A stretch of 64,000 nt of DNA, taken from positions 1 to 64,000 of the forward strand of contig JAFZUV010000013.1 of the NCBI GenBank assembly GCA_017618135.1, given 5' to 3'. Origin of the DNA: Clostridia bacterium (GTDB taxonomy: Bacteria; Bacillota; Clostridia; Oscillospirales; Acutalibacteraceae). Made by a program: the position numbers and the translations under genes. Of this stretch, positions 26,199-35,387 are shown one piece after another. Below the pieces are notes generated by a model. The model searched no databases. It saw only the letters and a list, made by a program, of their open reading frames with translations, and had not been told where the DNA came from. The stretch's first letter is position 1, and each line of letters starts with the position of its first letter.

Positions 26199-27933
26199 TT
26201 TTTTCACCTCCGGAAATTTGCTGTTCATATACCTCACGGTAAATGTTGCTTGATTGCATCAGTTCGATATGAGTGCCTACCGCGGACACTTTGCCGCCGT
26301 CAAGCACAATAATCATATCTGCGTCCTTAACCGAAGATACCCTCTGAGCAATTATTATTTTGGTGGTTTCAGGTATATAGTTTTTAAAGCCCTCACGAAT
26401 CTTAGCGTCGGTTTTGGTATCAACCGCGCTGGTAGAATCATCAAGTATTAAGATTTTAGGCTTTTTTATAAGCGCGCGGGCAATACACAAGCGTTGCTTT
26501 TGACCGCCCGAAACATTTGTGCCTCCCTGCTCAATATATGTGTCATACCCGTCCGGAAATGAGGTTATAAAATCATCGGCCCGAGCAAGTTTGCAGGCTT
26601 CTACAATCTCATCATCAGTGGCATTTTCATCGCCCCAACGGATGTTTTCCTTTATGGTGCCCGAGAACAGTTGATTTTTTTGGAGAACCATAGCGACGCT
26701 GTCACGAAGTGTTTTTATATCATAATCTTTAACATTCACTCCGCCTACTTTGACTACACCTTCACTTACATCATAAAGCCGGGGTATAAGCTGTACGAGC
26801 GAAGATTTTCCGGTTCCCGTACCGCCTATAATTCCTACCGTCTGCCCTGATTTTATATGAATATTAATGTCTTTAACAGCGAAACGCTTGGCGTCTTTTG
26901 AGTATTTAAAACTAACGCTCTCAAAATCAATATTGCCGTTTTCAACCTTAGTTACCGGATTTTCGGGGTTTGTAATCTCAGGTGAAGTTGATAAAACCTC
27001 GCAAATGCGCTTTGCAGATTCGGCAGACATGGTAAGCATAACATAAATCATTGAAAGCATCATAAGGCTGATAAGAATCTGCATACCATAGGTAAGCATT
27101 GCCGAGATCTGACCAACATCTATTACCGCACCTTTATTCTCTATTGTAAGTTTAGCACCAACAATCAGGATAAACACCATATTAAAGTACAGACATATCT
27201 GCATAAGAGGATTATTAAGCGCGACTATTCTCTCAGCTCTAACAAAATCCTTGCGGATATTTTCCGCCGCGGAGTAAAACTTTTTCTTTTCGTATTCTTC
27301 GCGTGAGAATCCTTTAACAACACGCATACCGCGCACATTTTCCTCAATCGACTCGTTTAACTTATCGTATTTTCTGAAAACGCTTCTGAACGCCGGCATA
27401 GCAAATTTAGCAATCATAATAAGACCGAAAATCAATATGGGTACCACAATCACGAAGGTAAATGCCAGGCTCCCGCCCATTCTGTATGCCATAATTATAG
27501 CGAATATGAACATCAGCGGACTTCTTATTGCTATTCTTATAAGCATCATATAAGACATCTGTATATTTGTGATATCAGTAGTAAGGCGTGTTACAAGCGA
27601 CGATGACGAAAACTTATCTATATTTGAAAAGGTATATGTCTGTATACGCGAAAAAACATCGTGCCGCAAATTTTTAGCAAACCCGGCGGACGCTTTAGAA
27701 CAGGTATAACCCGCAACGCCTCCGCAGGTGAGAGAAAGTATTGCCAATATAAAAAGCAACAGTCCTGTTTTAAGCAGCTCACCTATTTGGACACCGCCTT
27801 TTATGTTATTGACGAGCTGAGCTGTAATAAAAGGTATGAAGCACTCAATTACAACCTCGCCCACTATAAATACGAGAGTGAGAAGCGACGGCGACTTATA
27901 TTCTCTTACGCTCGCCGCAAGTTTTTTTATCAT
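26191..27933 (-). CDS. ABC exporter half-transporter, degenerate ATPase site
   Basis: A 580-residue partner of the next gene, with the same fold. The ATPase domain has Walker A GGTGTGKSS and signature VSGGQKQR. The catalytic Glu after Walker B is Asp (ILILDDSTSAVD) and the H-loop His is Gln (IIAQRVSS). These changes mark the non-hydrolysing site of heterodimeric exporters such as TM287/288. The ATG at 27933 has GGAGG 6 bp upstream; the longer frame to 27987 lacks a ribosome binding site. Confidence 0.93.
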   Translation of the reverse strand: MIKKLAASVREYKSPSLLTLVFIVGEVVIECFIPFITAQLVNNIKGGVQIGELLKTGLLLFILAILSLTCGGVAGYTCSKASAGFAKNLRHDVFSRIQTYTFSNIDKFSSSSLVTRLTTDITNIQMSYMMLIRIAIRSPLMFIFAIIMAYRMGGSLAFTFVIVVPILIFGLIMIAKFAMPAFRSVFRKYDKLNESIEENVRGMRVVKGFSREEYEKKKFYSAAENIRKDFVRAERIVALNNPLMQICLYFNMVFILIVGAKLTIENKGAVIDVGQISAMLTYGMQILISLMMLSMIYVMLTMSAESAKRICEVLSTSPEITNPENPVTKVENGNIDFESVSFKYSKDAKRFAVKDINIHIKSGQTVGIIGGTGTGKSSLVQLIPRLYDVSEGVVKVGGVNVKDYDIKTLRDSVAMVLQKNQLFSGTIKENIRWGDENATDDEIVEACKLARADDFITSFPDGYDTYIEQGGTNVSGGQKQRLCIARALIKKPKILILDDSTSAVDTKTDAKIREGFKNYIPETTKIIIAQRVSSVKDADMIIVLDGGKVSAVGTHIELMQSSNIYREVYEQQISGGEKNA

Positions 27934-27960
27934 AAATTTCCTCCGAAAAACCAGTAATCT

Positions 27961-27986
27961 TAAAAAGCGAAGGGCATTGCCCTTCA
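27961..27986 (-). terminator. Intrinsic terminator of the PucR-ftsEX operon
   Basis: GAAGGGC-ATT-GCCCTTC (27969-27985) is followed on the minus strand by GCTTTTT. It lies 14 bp past the last gene of the operon. Confidence 0.85.
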
Positions 27987-27999
27987 CTTTAATTATATT

Positions 28000-28467
28000 T
28001 TAGTTTAGTTGTGCCATAATACTGCCGAAATAATCTAACGCTTCCTTTACTATGGCGTCAATCTTTTCTTTTTTGACATCTAATTCCGATTGTTCCGATA
28101 CAACAGATAAAATTTCCGCCTTTGCAACCTCAGTTTTACCGAGAAGCAAATTTATAAGCTCGCGGTTGTTTTGGTTGCCGTCCGCCGTAAGTTCACTGCC
28201 GCGCGTTGCCGACTCAAGAACAATTTTACCTATTGCCTCAGAACCGTACTCAATATCGCCGCTCAGCTTTGAATTACTTATAACCTTTTCTTCTAATTTC
28301 TTAAGCGGTAGTGTTACATCAATATCATTTTTTGCCTGCTCACTAAGCTCTTCAATTTTCTTTTGAAGGTCTGCTATCTTTTCATCTTTCTTTACCGCTT
28401 CACCGCGCAAAGATTCCAATTGCTCAAAAAGCGACAAATTCTGCTCAACAAGTGCCTTTTTACGCAT
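28000..28467 (-). CDS. Small coiled-coil protein of unknown function
   Basis: A 155-residue soluble protein not recognised as a known family. Residues about 5-50 form a charged heptad-rich coiled coil (KIADLQKKIEELSEQA). The rest is helical and ends in KEALDYFGSIMAQLN. AAGGAGG is 6 bp before the ATG, which follows the stop of the AI-2E transporter gene by one base. As last gene of an operon with ftsE, ftsX and an M23 peptidase, a role in division or envelope assembly (for example as a DivIVA-like scaffold) is a guess. Confidence 0.7.
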   Translation of the reverse strand: MRKKALVEQNLSLFEQLESLRGEAVKKDEKIADLQKKIEELSEQAKNDIDVTLPLKKLEEKVISNSKLSGDIEYGSEAIGKIVLESATRGSELTADGNQNNRELINLLLGKTEVAKAEILSVVSEQSELDVKKEKIDAIVKEALDYFGSIMAQLN

Positions 28468-28468
28468 T

Positions 28469-29689
28469 TTAATCCTCCTTGGATTGTTCACCCGCCTCAA
28501 GAGATTCCCGGCTATAATCATCACTTAGTGTCGATTTGTTCTTCTTTTGCAAACGGTAGTTGACAAAAAGAGCAAAGGCATAATAAATTACCGCAAACGC
28601 CGGAACACCAATAAGCATACCCAGGATACCGAAAAGTCCTCCGCCGACAACAATTGCAAACATAACCCAGAAATTCGACAGACCGGTTTTATCACCTAAA
28701 ATCTTTGGGCCTATGAAGTTGCCGTCAAGAATCTGCAAGAGGATTACGAATATTATAAAGTACAAACCCTTTATGGGACTTTCGATAGTAACCAATATTG
28801 CAGAAGGTATACCTCCTATATAAGGACCGAATACCGGTATAATATTGGTAATCCCGACAATTACCGAAACAAGCAATGCGTACGGAACACCTAAAATAGT
28901 TGTTCCCGCAAAGCAAAGAGCGCCTATTATAAGCGAATCCAAAAGCTTTCCATTAATAAATCCGCTGAAAACCTTATGACTTTTTGAAAGCCAGGAAAGT
29001 ATCCTGCCTACCGTTTTATCGCTGAACAGCGCATACATGGTTTTTTTTGACTGATTGAGCAATTTATCCTTACTCAGAAGCAAATAAATTGCAAATATAA
29101 GACCTAAACCGAAGTTTTTGAAGAAATCGACTATGCTCCACACACCGGAGGCCAGATTACTCGCAAGCTTATTTACAAAGCCTGAAAGGTCGGTTTTAAG
29201 CCAGTTTTTTTCATACTCAAGAATTTTAGTAAATATGTCCTGAAGTTTTTCATTCTCCCTCAACAGTTTTCTGCCCCAGCCGGATATGGCATCAAGTCTT
29301 GCCGGAAAAGTATTGATAAACCCGGAAATACTTGTAATCAGCTGAGGAATAACAAGCAAGAACAGACCTACTATGATAGCTGAAAAAATAAGTATAGCCA
29401 CTATACTGCTTATAATGTCCGATACGCGTGCCGCCTTCTCAGGTTTTTTTGCTTTTTTCATAATAATCTTCGAAATATATTTGTCAAAAAACCTGACCAT
29501 GGGATTTACAAGATACGCTATGACAAGCCCGTAAATAACAGGTTTTAAAACAGTAATTATTTTACCCAGATATCCCCATATCACATCTATTTTAAACACA
29601 AAAAATGCAAAAATAACACATGCGGCAATCACTAAAAATGCGGTAATACCCTTAAAGAGATACTCGCGTTTGAAGTTTCTGTTATCCAA
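28469..29689 (-). CDS. AI-2E family transporter (PF01594-type permease)
   Basis: About 406 residues, with about eight hydrophobic segments and the family pattern: paired N-terminal helices, a soluble loop, then LNQSKKTMYALF and GPYIGGIPSAILV in the second half. Members of this family export various compounds, including Na+ in exchange for protons; autoinducer-2 export is one named case only. A TTG at 29689 is the likely start, with AGAGG at 8 bp. It overlaps the vanZ-like stop by 8 bp. Confidence 0.88.
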   Translation of the reverse strand: MDNRNFKREYLFKGITAFLVIAACVIFAFFVFKIDVIWGYLGKIITVLKPVIYGLVIAYLVNPMVRFFDKYISKIIMKKAKKPEKAARVSDIISSIVAILIFSAIIVGLFLLVIPQLITSISGFINTFPARLDAISGWGRKLLRENEKLQDIFTKILEYEKNWLKTDLSGFVNKLASNLASGVWSIVDFFKNFGLGLIFAIYLLLSKDKLLNQSKKTMYALFSDKTVGRILSWLSKSHKVFSGFINGKLLDSLIIGALCFAGTTILGVPYALLVSVIVGITNIIPVFGPYIGGIPSAILVTIESPIKGLYFIIFVILLQILDGNFIGPKILGDKTGLSNFWVMFAIVVGGGLFGILGMLIGVPAFAVIYYAFALFVNYRLQKKNKSTLSDDYSRESLEAGEQSKED

Positions 29690-30164
29690 TCTTGTCACCT
29701 CTCGTTTTACGGATGATAAGAAATGCTATTAAAACCGCCAGCAAAACGCCTGCCGAATCTATACACACATCAGTAAAACGGCAAGCTCGACCGGCAACCG
29801 AGGACTGATGTAACTCATCACTAAGTGCATAAATCACGCTGAAACAAAGCGGCAATAGAATTTTTGACTTTCCCGAAAGCTTTTTAAATGTTAGAAAAAA
29901 CACAAAAGCTATCCCTGCAAGCACAAAAAATTCGAAAAAATGAGCCGCTTTTCTTATCGGCATATAGAATTTATCAAGCACTTCTTTTTTCTGCGGCTCT
30001 TCAAGCTTTTCATAATCAGGGTAAACAACCTCGGCAACTTTTACAACAACGCCTTCGCTGACCTTAGCCGAATCCTTTTCATCCTGTGCCGAAAAGCAGA
30101 ATATAACGCCCATCCAAGCAATAAGCAGTGCGAGGGAAATATACCGTACAAGCTTTACTGACAT
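29682..30164 (-). CDS. VanZ-family membrane protein
   Basis: A 160-residue protein with four membrane helices and the VanZ pattern: an N-terminal helix followed by FSAQ, KAAHFFEFFVLA, then ALSDELHQSSVAGRACRFTDV. VanZ itself gives low-level teicoplanin resistance by an unknown mechanism. Many family members are simply envelope proteins. It lies between the M23 peptidase and the AI-2E transporter in the ftsEX operon. Confidence 0.88.
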   Translation of the reverse strand: MSVKLVRYISLALLIAWMGVIFCFSAQDEKDSAKVSEGVVVKVAEVVYPDYEKLEEPQKKEVLDKFYMPIRKAAHFFEFFVLAGIAFVFFLTFKKLSGKSKILLPLCFSVIYALSDELHQSSVAGRACRFTDVCIDSAGVLLAVLIAFLIIRKTRGDKIG

Positions 30165-30178
30165 ACAAAAGCTTCCCC

Positions 30179-31399
30179 TTAGAACAAGCTTCTCGGGTTA
30201 ATCCATGAACCGTTGCGCTGAACGCCTAAATGCAGATGATATCCGGTAGAATTACCGGTAGTACCCACATATCCGAGCACCTGACCCTGCTTTACCTGCT
30301 GACCTGCCGACACAACAATACTTGTTGCGTGAGCATAAAATGCTACATATCTTGATTCAACGCCACCAACCGTCATTCTGCCGTGGTCGACAGAACAGTA
30401 ATTTCCGTAGCTTGCATATCCGCTTTTGCCACCCGACCAGGAATTTACCGCTGTGCTTACAACACCGTCGGCAATGGCAAGTATCGGTCTGCCCTGAATT
30501 CCGGCGCCGGCTATATCCATACCGTTATGATAACCACTTCCGCGGGGACCAAACGGACTTGAAATAGTGTAGTATCCCGCAACAGGCCACATAAAACCGG
30601 TATTCGGATTTATGAAGCTCTCGCCCAAATTCGCTTTTCTGGCAACGCTGTTTTCTATTTCTTTTTTTGCCTTTTCAAGCTCCGCTATCTCCGCATTGTT
30701 TTCTGAAACCTCATTCTTTGTCTGAGTAAGGTCCTTTGAAATCTCATTATATACAGCCGCCGCCTCGTTTTCCTGCGACTTCAACTCATCCTGCTGTTTC
30801 TTTACAGCACTTTTAAGCTCAACCTGCTTTTCGAGCAATACACGGTTTTCTTCGTTTATAGCGTTAAGCTCTTCAATTTCCGCGCTTAATGACTCCATAA
30901 ACTTTTTATCCTTTGCGCTTATAGCTTCTGTAAGCTTTTGAAGCTGTAAAAACTCGGCAAAGCTGTTTGCGTCAAGCAAAACCTTAAGCTGGCTATCCCA
31001 CTCGCTCATATAAATAGCTCTTATTCTCTTTTTATAATCGAGCTTATCCTGTTCAATATCGGCTTCCATTGAAGAGATTTTTGATTTATTATCGGTAATA
31101 ATTCCGTTAATGCGATTGATCTCGGCATTATATGTGTTGATAATGGCTTGAATATTACCGATTTTCTTTTGCAAAGCACCAAGAACAGCACTTTGTTGAT
31201 TTTGTTCTTTCTTAAGCTCTGCTATTTCACCGGCAAGTTTCTTGTTCTCCGCCTGATACTGAGCAATCTTTTGTTCTATTTGACTTTTGTTAAGTGATTG
31301 ATATTTATTCTTCTTCGCCGCTAAAGCTCCGGACAAAGGCATAAGAGCCATAACCGCACATAAAATCACAGACAATATAATTCTTGAAGTTTTTTTCAT
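30179..31399 (-). CDS. Secreted coiled-coil M23 peptidase, probable FtsEX-activated hydrolase
   Basis: A 406-residue protein. It has a signal peptide ending about GALAA (28), a long coiled coil (about 32-255) and a C-terminal M23 domain with zinc ligands His291, Asp295 and the HLH at 388-390 (catalytic His near 357). The layout is that of EnvC, and functionally of PcsB/CwlO. In those systems the coiled coil docks on FtsX and ATP hydrolysis by FtsE triggers wall cleavage. Here the M23 domain keeps its ligands, so it is probably catalytic itself. GGAGG is 5 bp before the ATG, and the gene follows ftsX by 13 bp, which supports the partnership. Confidence 0.92.
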   Translation of the reverse strand: MKKTSRIILSVILCAVMALMPLSGALAAKKNKYQSLNKSQIEQKIAQYQAENKKLAGEIAELKKEQNQQSAVLGALQKKIGNIQAIINTYNAEINRINGIITDNKSKISSMEADIEQDKLDYKKRIRAIYMSEWDSQLKVLLDANSFAEFLQLQKLTEAISAKDKKFMESLSAEIEELNAINEENRVLLEKQVELKSAVKKQQDELKSQENEAAAVYNEISKDLTQTKNEVSENNAEIAELEKAKKEIENSVARKANLGESFINPNTGFMWPVAGYYTISSPFGPRGSGYHNGMDIAGAGIQGRPILAIADGVVSTAVNSWSGGKSGYASYGNYCSVDHGRMTVGGVESRYVAFYAHATSIVVSAGQQVKQGQVLGYVGTTGNSTGYHLHLGVQRNGSWINPRSLF

Positions 31400-31412
31400 A
31401 TTAACCTCCAAA

Positions 31413-32417
31413 TCAAATAGCCGAAAACTCGCTGCCCTCACGGCGCAGATATTTGCCTATCATAATAAAGCTTCCTATAGCACCTGCGAAAATACCGATT
31501 ACAAGGAACACCCCAAGTAGATAAAACACCATTTCACCGTATCTTACTATATCGGTAGTTCCGAGCGTTTGAGAAATGGTCTCGGTAGCAACACGATAGC
31601 AAAAATACAAAAGTCCCTCAGCTATACCGGCTGAAATAATGCCTATCAAAACTCCTTCAACCACAAAAGGTATTCGTACAAACGCGTCCGTAGCACCTAC
31701 GGCCTTCATTATACTTATTTCCAGCTTACGGCTGTACATTGTAATCCTTATGGTGTTTGAAACTACCACGAGAGAGATAATCATAAGTATTGAAATGATC
31801 CATATTCCTGCTATAAGAACGCCTTTTTTGAGCGAGGTTATTCGCTCAGCAAGGTCATTTTGAGCTTTTATACTATCAACCCCGTCAATACCCTTTATCT
31901 GCTCAACGGTCTTTTCAAAACCGCTCATATCCCTCATTACAACCTTTGCGGCGGCAGGTAACGGGTTACCGTATTGTTCATCAAGAAATGAAAAATACTG
32001 TTCCTGACCCTCTATCATATTCTTTTTAACACTTTCAAGGCCCGCTTCGCCTGAAATATATTCAACCGACTCAACATTATCAAGTTCGGCAATCTTATCA
32101 CAGAGGGCTTTAGCCTCTTCTTCATTATGGATAACATAAGATTCGGGCAAAATGCCGTTCTCATCGCCGCCTTCCGGCACTTTTTCCACAGCATCACCGT
32201 AAAGCGCCCAGCTATAATCTTTCATATAAACCATTACAACATTTTGCTGTTCAAGCTTGCCGAGAGCTCTTGAAATATTTTGAGATATTAATAGTGCCAA
32301 GCCGATTATTACCATACAGGCTACAAGCACACCTACTGACGCTAAAGACATAAGTCTGTTTGCCCAAGCACCTTTAAAGCCTTCGCCTATTAAATATCTG
32401 AAACTTCTTGCCTTCAC
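31413..32417 (-). CDS. ftsX: Cell-division permease-like protein FtsX
   Basis: A 334-residue membrane protein with one N-terminal helix (about 25-45), an extracytoplasmic domain (about 50-210) and three C-terminal helices in an FtsX/MacB-type fold, with KLEISIMKAVGATDAFVRIPF between. It does not transport; it relays FtsE ATPase activity to a wall hydrolase outside. The extracytoplasmic domain is larger than in Bacillus FtsX. It overlaps ftsE by 4 bp (ATGA) and is followed by the coiled-coil M23 gene. Confidence 0.95.
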   Translation of the reverse strand: MKARSFRYLIGEGFKGAWANRLMSLASVGVLVACMVIIGLALLISQNISRALGKLEQQNVVMVYMKDYSWALYGDAVEKVPEGGDENGILPESYVIHNEEEAKALCDKIAELDNVESVEYISGEAGLESVKKNMIEGQEQYFSFLDEQYGNPLPAAAKVVMRDMSGFEKTVEQIKGIDGVDSIKAQNDLAERITSLKKGVLIAGIWIISILMIISLVVVSNTIRITMYSRKLEISIMKAVGATDAFVRIPFVVEGVLIGIISAGIAEGLLYFCYRVATETISQTLGTTDIVRYGEMVFYLLGVFLVIGIFAGAIGSFIMIGKYLRREGSEFSAI

Positions 32418-33145
32418 TGCTCAGCACCCCCTATGTTATCCGCAACTATTCTGCCGGAATCAAGCATAATAACACGGTGCTTGAAATCACGGACAAGATT
32501 ATGATCATGCGTTACCATCAAAACGGTGGTGCCTCTTTTGTTAATTTCAGTAAGAAGCGATACTATCTCGTACGACATATTGGGGTCTACATTGCCGGTA
32601 GGCTCGTCCGCGATAATAAGATCGGGTGAATTAACGAGAGCACGGGCAAGACCTACGCGCTGCTGCTCACCGCCTGAAAGCTCTGTTGGCATTGAACGGG
32701 CTTTCTCACCGAGTCCTACCTTTGAAAGGGCTTTGGCGACTTCTTTTCTTATTTCTTTTTTGTTCGCACCCACAACATGCATTGCAAAAGCAACATTATC
32801 AAAAACATTCATTTTTGGGATAAGCCTGAAATCCTGAAAAACAATGCCCATAGTTCGCCTAAGCTTGGGTATACTCTTTCTTCGCATTTTGGTAAGGTTA
32901 AATCCGTTTACCATAATGGTTCCGGTATTTGCCTTTTCCTCACGCATAATAAGCTTCATGAATGTACTTTTTCCGGCGCCGGAAGAGCCGACAACAAAAG
33001 CAAATTCACCCTTATTGATTCTTATATTTACATCGGCAAGCGCATGAGTGCCCGAAGGATAGGTTTTTGACACGCCTTTAAACTCAATAACGGGTTTTTC
33101 TTCCGCCACCGCACTAAGACTAATATCCTTTTGATTTTCCTCCAT
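32414..33145 (-). CDS. ftsE: Cell-division ATP-binding protein FtsE
   Basis: A 243-residue ABC ATPase with Walker A GSSGAGKS, signature LSGGEQQR, Walker [13 protein letters not shown] and H-loop VTHDH. The order ftsE-ftsX-M23 supports FtsE over other ABC ATPases. A short N-terminal extension (about 17 residues) precedes the usual start. AAGGTG lies 10 bp before the ATG. Confidence 0.95.
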   Translation of the reverse strand: MEENQKDISLSAVAEEKPVIEFKGVSKTYPSGTHALADVNIRINKGEFAFVVGSSGAGKSTFMKLIMREEKANTGTIMVNGFNLTKMRRKSIPKLRRTMGIVFQDFRLIPKMNVFDNVAFAMHVVGANKKEIRKEVAKALSKVGLGEKARSMPTELSGGEQQRVGLARALVNSPDLIIADEPTGNVDPNMSYEIVSLLTEINKRGTTVLMVTHDHNLVRDFKHRVIMLDSGRIVADNIGGAEQ

Positions 33146-33163
33146 CGGAAATTCACACCTTTT

Positions 33164-34240
33164 TTAGTATTTTACCGGATTACTCCGCAAGTATTTATCA
33201 ACCATAAGCGCTATCTTGAAAACTATGGCATGGTCAAACTGCCTTAAATCAAGCCCTGTTATCTTCTTTATTTTCTCAAGCCTGTAAACCAGAGTGTTCC
33301 TATGAACAAAAAGCTTTCTTGATGTTTCGGAAACATTGAGGTTGTTTTCAAAAAATCTCTGAATCGTAAAAAGTGTTTCCTGATCAAGATTATCAATCGA
33401 GCCGCGCTTGAAAACTTCGTGAAGGAATGTTTCACAAAGAGTGGTAGGCAGCTGATAAATCAGGCGGGCAATACCCAGATTGTCATACGAAACGATGGTT
33501 TTTTCGGTATCGAATACCTTGCCGACTTCAAGAGCGGTTTGTGCCTCTTTAAACGAACGCGCAAGATCCTTTATGTTTGACACCGTAGTACCGATACCGA
33601 TAACCGAATGTACATAGAACTCACCCGAAAGCGTATCGGCAATCGACAAAGCAAGATTATCGATATCACGCGGTCCGATATCCCTTCCTGTCTCTTTGAC
33701 CAGCACTACATCGGTTTCATTCATACTGATAACAAAGTCCTTGTTCTTGTCCGGAAAAAGATTTTGAAGAACATCATAAACCGAAAGATCATTATTATCA
33801 AGATTGCGAACGATTATAACGGTACGCGAAACATCACTGTTAAAATACAACTCGCGCGCCTTAAGATAAATATCGCCCGGAAGAATATTATCAAGAATGA
33901 TATTCTTTATAAGACTGCTCTTATCGTACTTTTCATCATAATAGCTCTTGATATTTGAAAAGGATATTGCAAGTATTGCCGCAAATTTACCGGATAACGC
34001 GTCAACCCCTTCCACAAAAACAGCATAGCTCTCGCCCTGAGCCGCAGATATAAGCTTAAGAGTATATCCGCCATCGGTTACCGTATCGGCGGAAACAACC
34101 GCCTCAATCCCCAATGATTCTCCTATTCTTCCAAGCTCACTGCAAGCAACTACAGTACCGGTGGAATCAATAACACCAAACGGTTTATTAACAACATCCT
34201 TCATTTGATGAATAAAACTCTGAAACAGACGACTTGACAT
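33164..34240 (-). CDS. PucR/CdaR-family transcriptional regulator heading the ftsEX operon
   Basis: A 358-residue cytoplasmic protein with an N-terminal sensory region (about 1-120), a central CdaR GGDEF-like domain (about 130-260) and a C-terminal PucR HTH_30 domain (FENNLNVSETSRKLFVHRNTL, about 300-355). Relatives respond to small metabolites such as sugar diacids or purines. No ligand can be inferred. It is the first gene, 18 bp before ftsE, so it may set the level of the wall-hydrolase operon. Its promoter carries the palindrome shared with the G5/M23 gene. Confidence 0.85.
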   Translation of the reverse strand: MSSRLFQSFIHQMKDVVNKPFGVIDSTGTVVACSELGRIGESLGIEAVVSADTVTDGGYTLKLISAAQGESYAVFVEGVDALSGKFAAILAISFSNIKSYYDEKYDKSSLIKNIILDNILPGDIYLKARELYFNSDVSRTVIIVRNLDNNDLSVYDVLQNLFPDKNKDFVISMNETDVVLVKETGRDIGPRDIDNLALSIADTLSGEFYVHSVIGIGTTVSNIKDLARSFKEAQTALEVGKVFDTEKTIVSYDNLGIARLIYQLPTTLCETFLHEVFKRGSIDNLDQETLFTIQRFFENNLNVSETSRKLFVHRNTLVYRLEKIKKITGLDLRQFDHAIVFKIALMVDKYLRSNPVKY

Positions 34241-34299
34241 TAAACCACACCTCTCAAACGATTGTCAGAGTAAATATATATATAATATACTTCTTTACA

Positions 34300-34329
34300 A
34301 TAATACACAAAAAGTTACAAGATTGCAAC
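34300..34329 (-). promoter_or_regulatory. Promoter of the PucR-ftsEX-M23 operon with shared palindrome
   Basis: Minus-strand -35 TTGCAA (34323-34328), 17-bp spacer, -10 TATTAT (34300-34305). The -35 lies inside GTTGCAATCTTGTAAC (34314-34329). The whole promoter (palindrome, then CTTTT(T)GTGTAT and the -10) aligns with that at 11578-11607. Confidence 0.72.
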
Positions 34330-34361
34330 AACTTTTAAAAAAATTTACAAATTATTTTGCG

Positions 34362-34396
34362 AAAAGCGGAAGTCGCGCTTTCGCTCCGACTTCCGC
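34362..34396 (-). terminator. Intrinsic terminator after the FKBP lipoprotein gene
   Basis: GCGGAAGTCG (34366-34375) pairs with CGACTTCCGC (34387-34396). The 11-base loop can form a small inner stem. TTTT follows on the minus strand. Confidence 0.8.
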
Positions 34397-34409
34397 CAAT
34401 ACATTAGCC

Positions 34410-35387
34410 TTATTTTGTTTTTGCATTTTTATAAACAAAATCTTTGACAGCTTTCTCCACCTTTTCAACTTCGTCCAAAACCTCTTGTCCGGTTGTTTCA
34501 TCACTGTCCAAGTCATACTCGGCTTTAAGATTTTCTTTTTGAAGTATTGCATATGCCACAAACGAGTCATTCATCTGTGTTTCAGCCTCACTTGACATCT
34601 GCTTTTTAAAATCGTCAACTGTCATATTATTGCTTTTTAGTACATCCTTAAAATTTTTGCCGTAATTTTTCTTATAATAGCTGTCGTAATAATCATACAA
34701 TGCGTCGATGTAAATATTTATGTCCTTCTGAGGATAGTCCTCAACTTCACTCGTCTTTACAACATTATCAAACAAAAGGTCTTTTACCGTGCGCTTTTTA
34801 AGATCTGCTTCATAGTCCTTTACGCTTTTAAAGCCGAGCTCTGAATAAATGCTTTCAATATCGGGAGAATCGGCAGATTTAACATAATTGACTTTCACTG
34901 TAAACACAACCGCGGCGCCGGCAAGCTCTTCTGACTGATAGTTTTCAGGGAAAGTGAGATCCAAATCAACAGTATTGCCGATATCCACGCCTATAAGTCC
35001 GTCCTCAAAACCGTCAATAAACGAATGGGAACCTATTGTAAGGTCATATCCGTTCGCAGTGCCGCCATCGAAGGCAACACCGTCTTTTTTGCCGACATAA
35101 TCTATATTTGCAATGTCCCCTTCCGCTACTTTACCCTCGTATTTTTTAGTGTAAAGGTCTTTGCTCTTTACATCGCTTTTTATATTCTCTTCGTATGTTG
35201 TTTTATACTCTTGCGAAGCTGTGTCCACGGAAAGTGATTTATACTTTCCGAGTTTTACATATTTTGATAAATCGGTATCTCCGAAAATCAGCGTTTTTCC
35301 GCCTGATTCTTTTTTGCCGCACGATGAAAGCGCAAAAACCATCAATAGCACCAGTAACAAAGCTGAAATTTTTATTGTTTTTTTCAT
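34410..35387 (-). CDS. Lipoprotein with FKBP-type peptidyl-prolyl isomerase domain (trigger-factor-like)
   Basis: A 325-residue protein with a signal peptide and lipobox ending at Cys23 (ALSSC). It has an FKBP fold (about 88-170: GDIANIDYVG, DLTIGS, FIDGFEDGLIG and DLDLTFPENY) and a helical C-terminal arm resembling that of trigger factor. This suggests an extracytoplasmic folding factor for secreted proteins, a job done by PrsA in other firmicutes. It overlaps prfB by 4 bp (ATGA) and ends the operon. Whether the isomerase site is active was not determined. Confidence 0.82.
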   Translation of the reverse strand: MKKTIKISALLLVLLMVFALSSCGKKESGGKTLIFGDTDLSKYVKLGKYKSLSVDTASQEYKTTYEENIKSDVKSKDLYTKKYEGKVAEGDIANIDYVGKKDGVAFDGGTANGYDLTIGSHSFIDGFEDGLIGVDIGNTVDLDLTFPENYQSEELAGAAVVFTVKVNYVKSADSPDIESIYSELGFKSVKDYEADLKKRTVKDLLFDNVVKTSEVEDYPQKDINIYIDALYDYYDSYYKKNYGKNFKDVLKSNNMTVDDFKKQMSSEAETQMNDSFVAYAILQKENLKAEYDLDSDETTGQEVLDEVEKVEKAVKDFVYKNAKTK

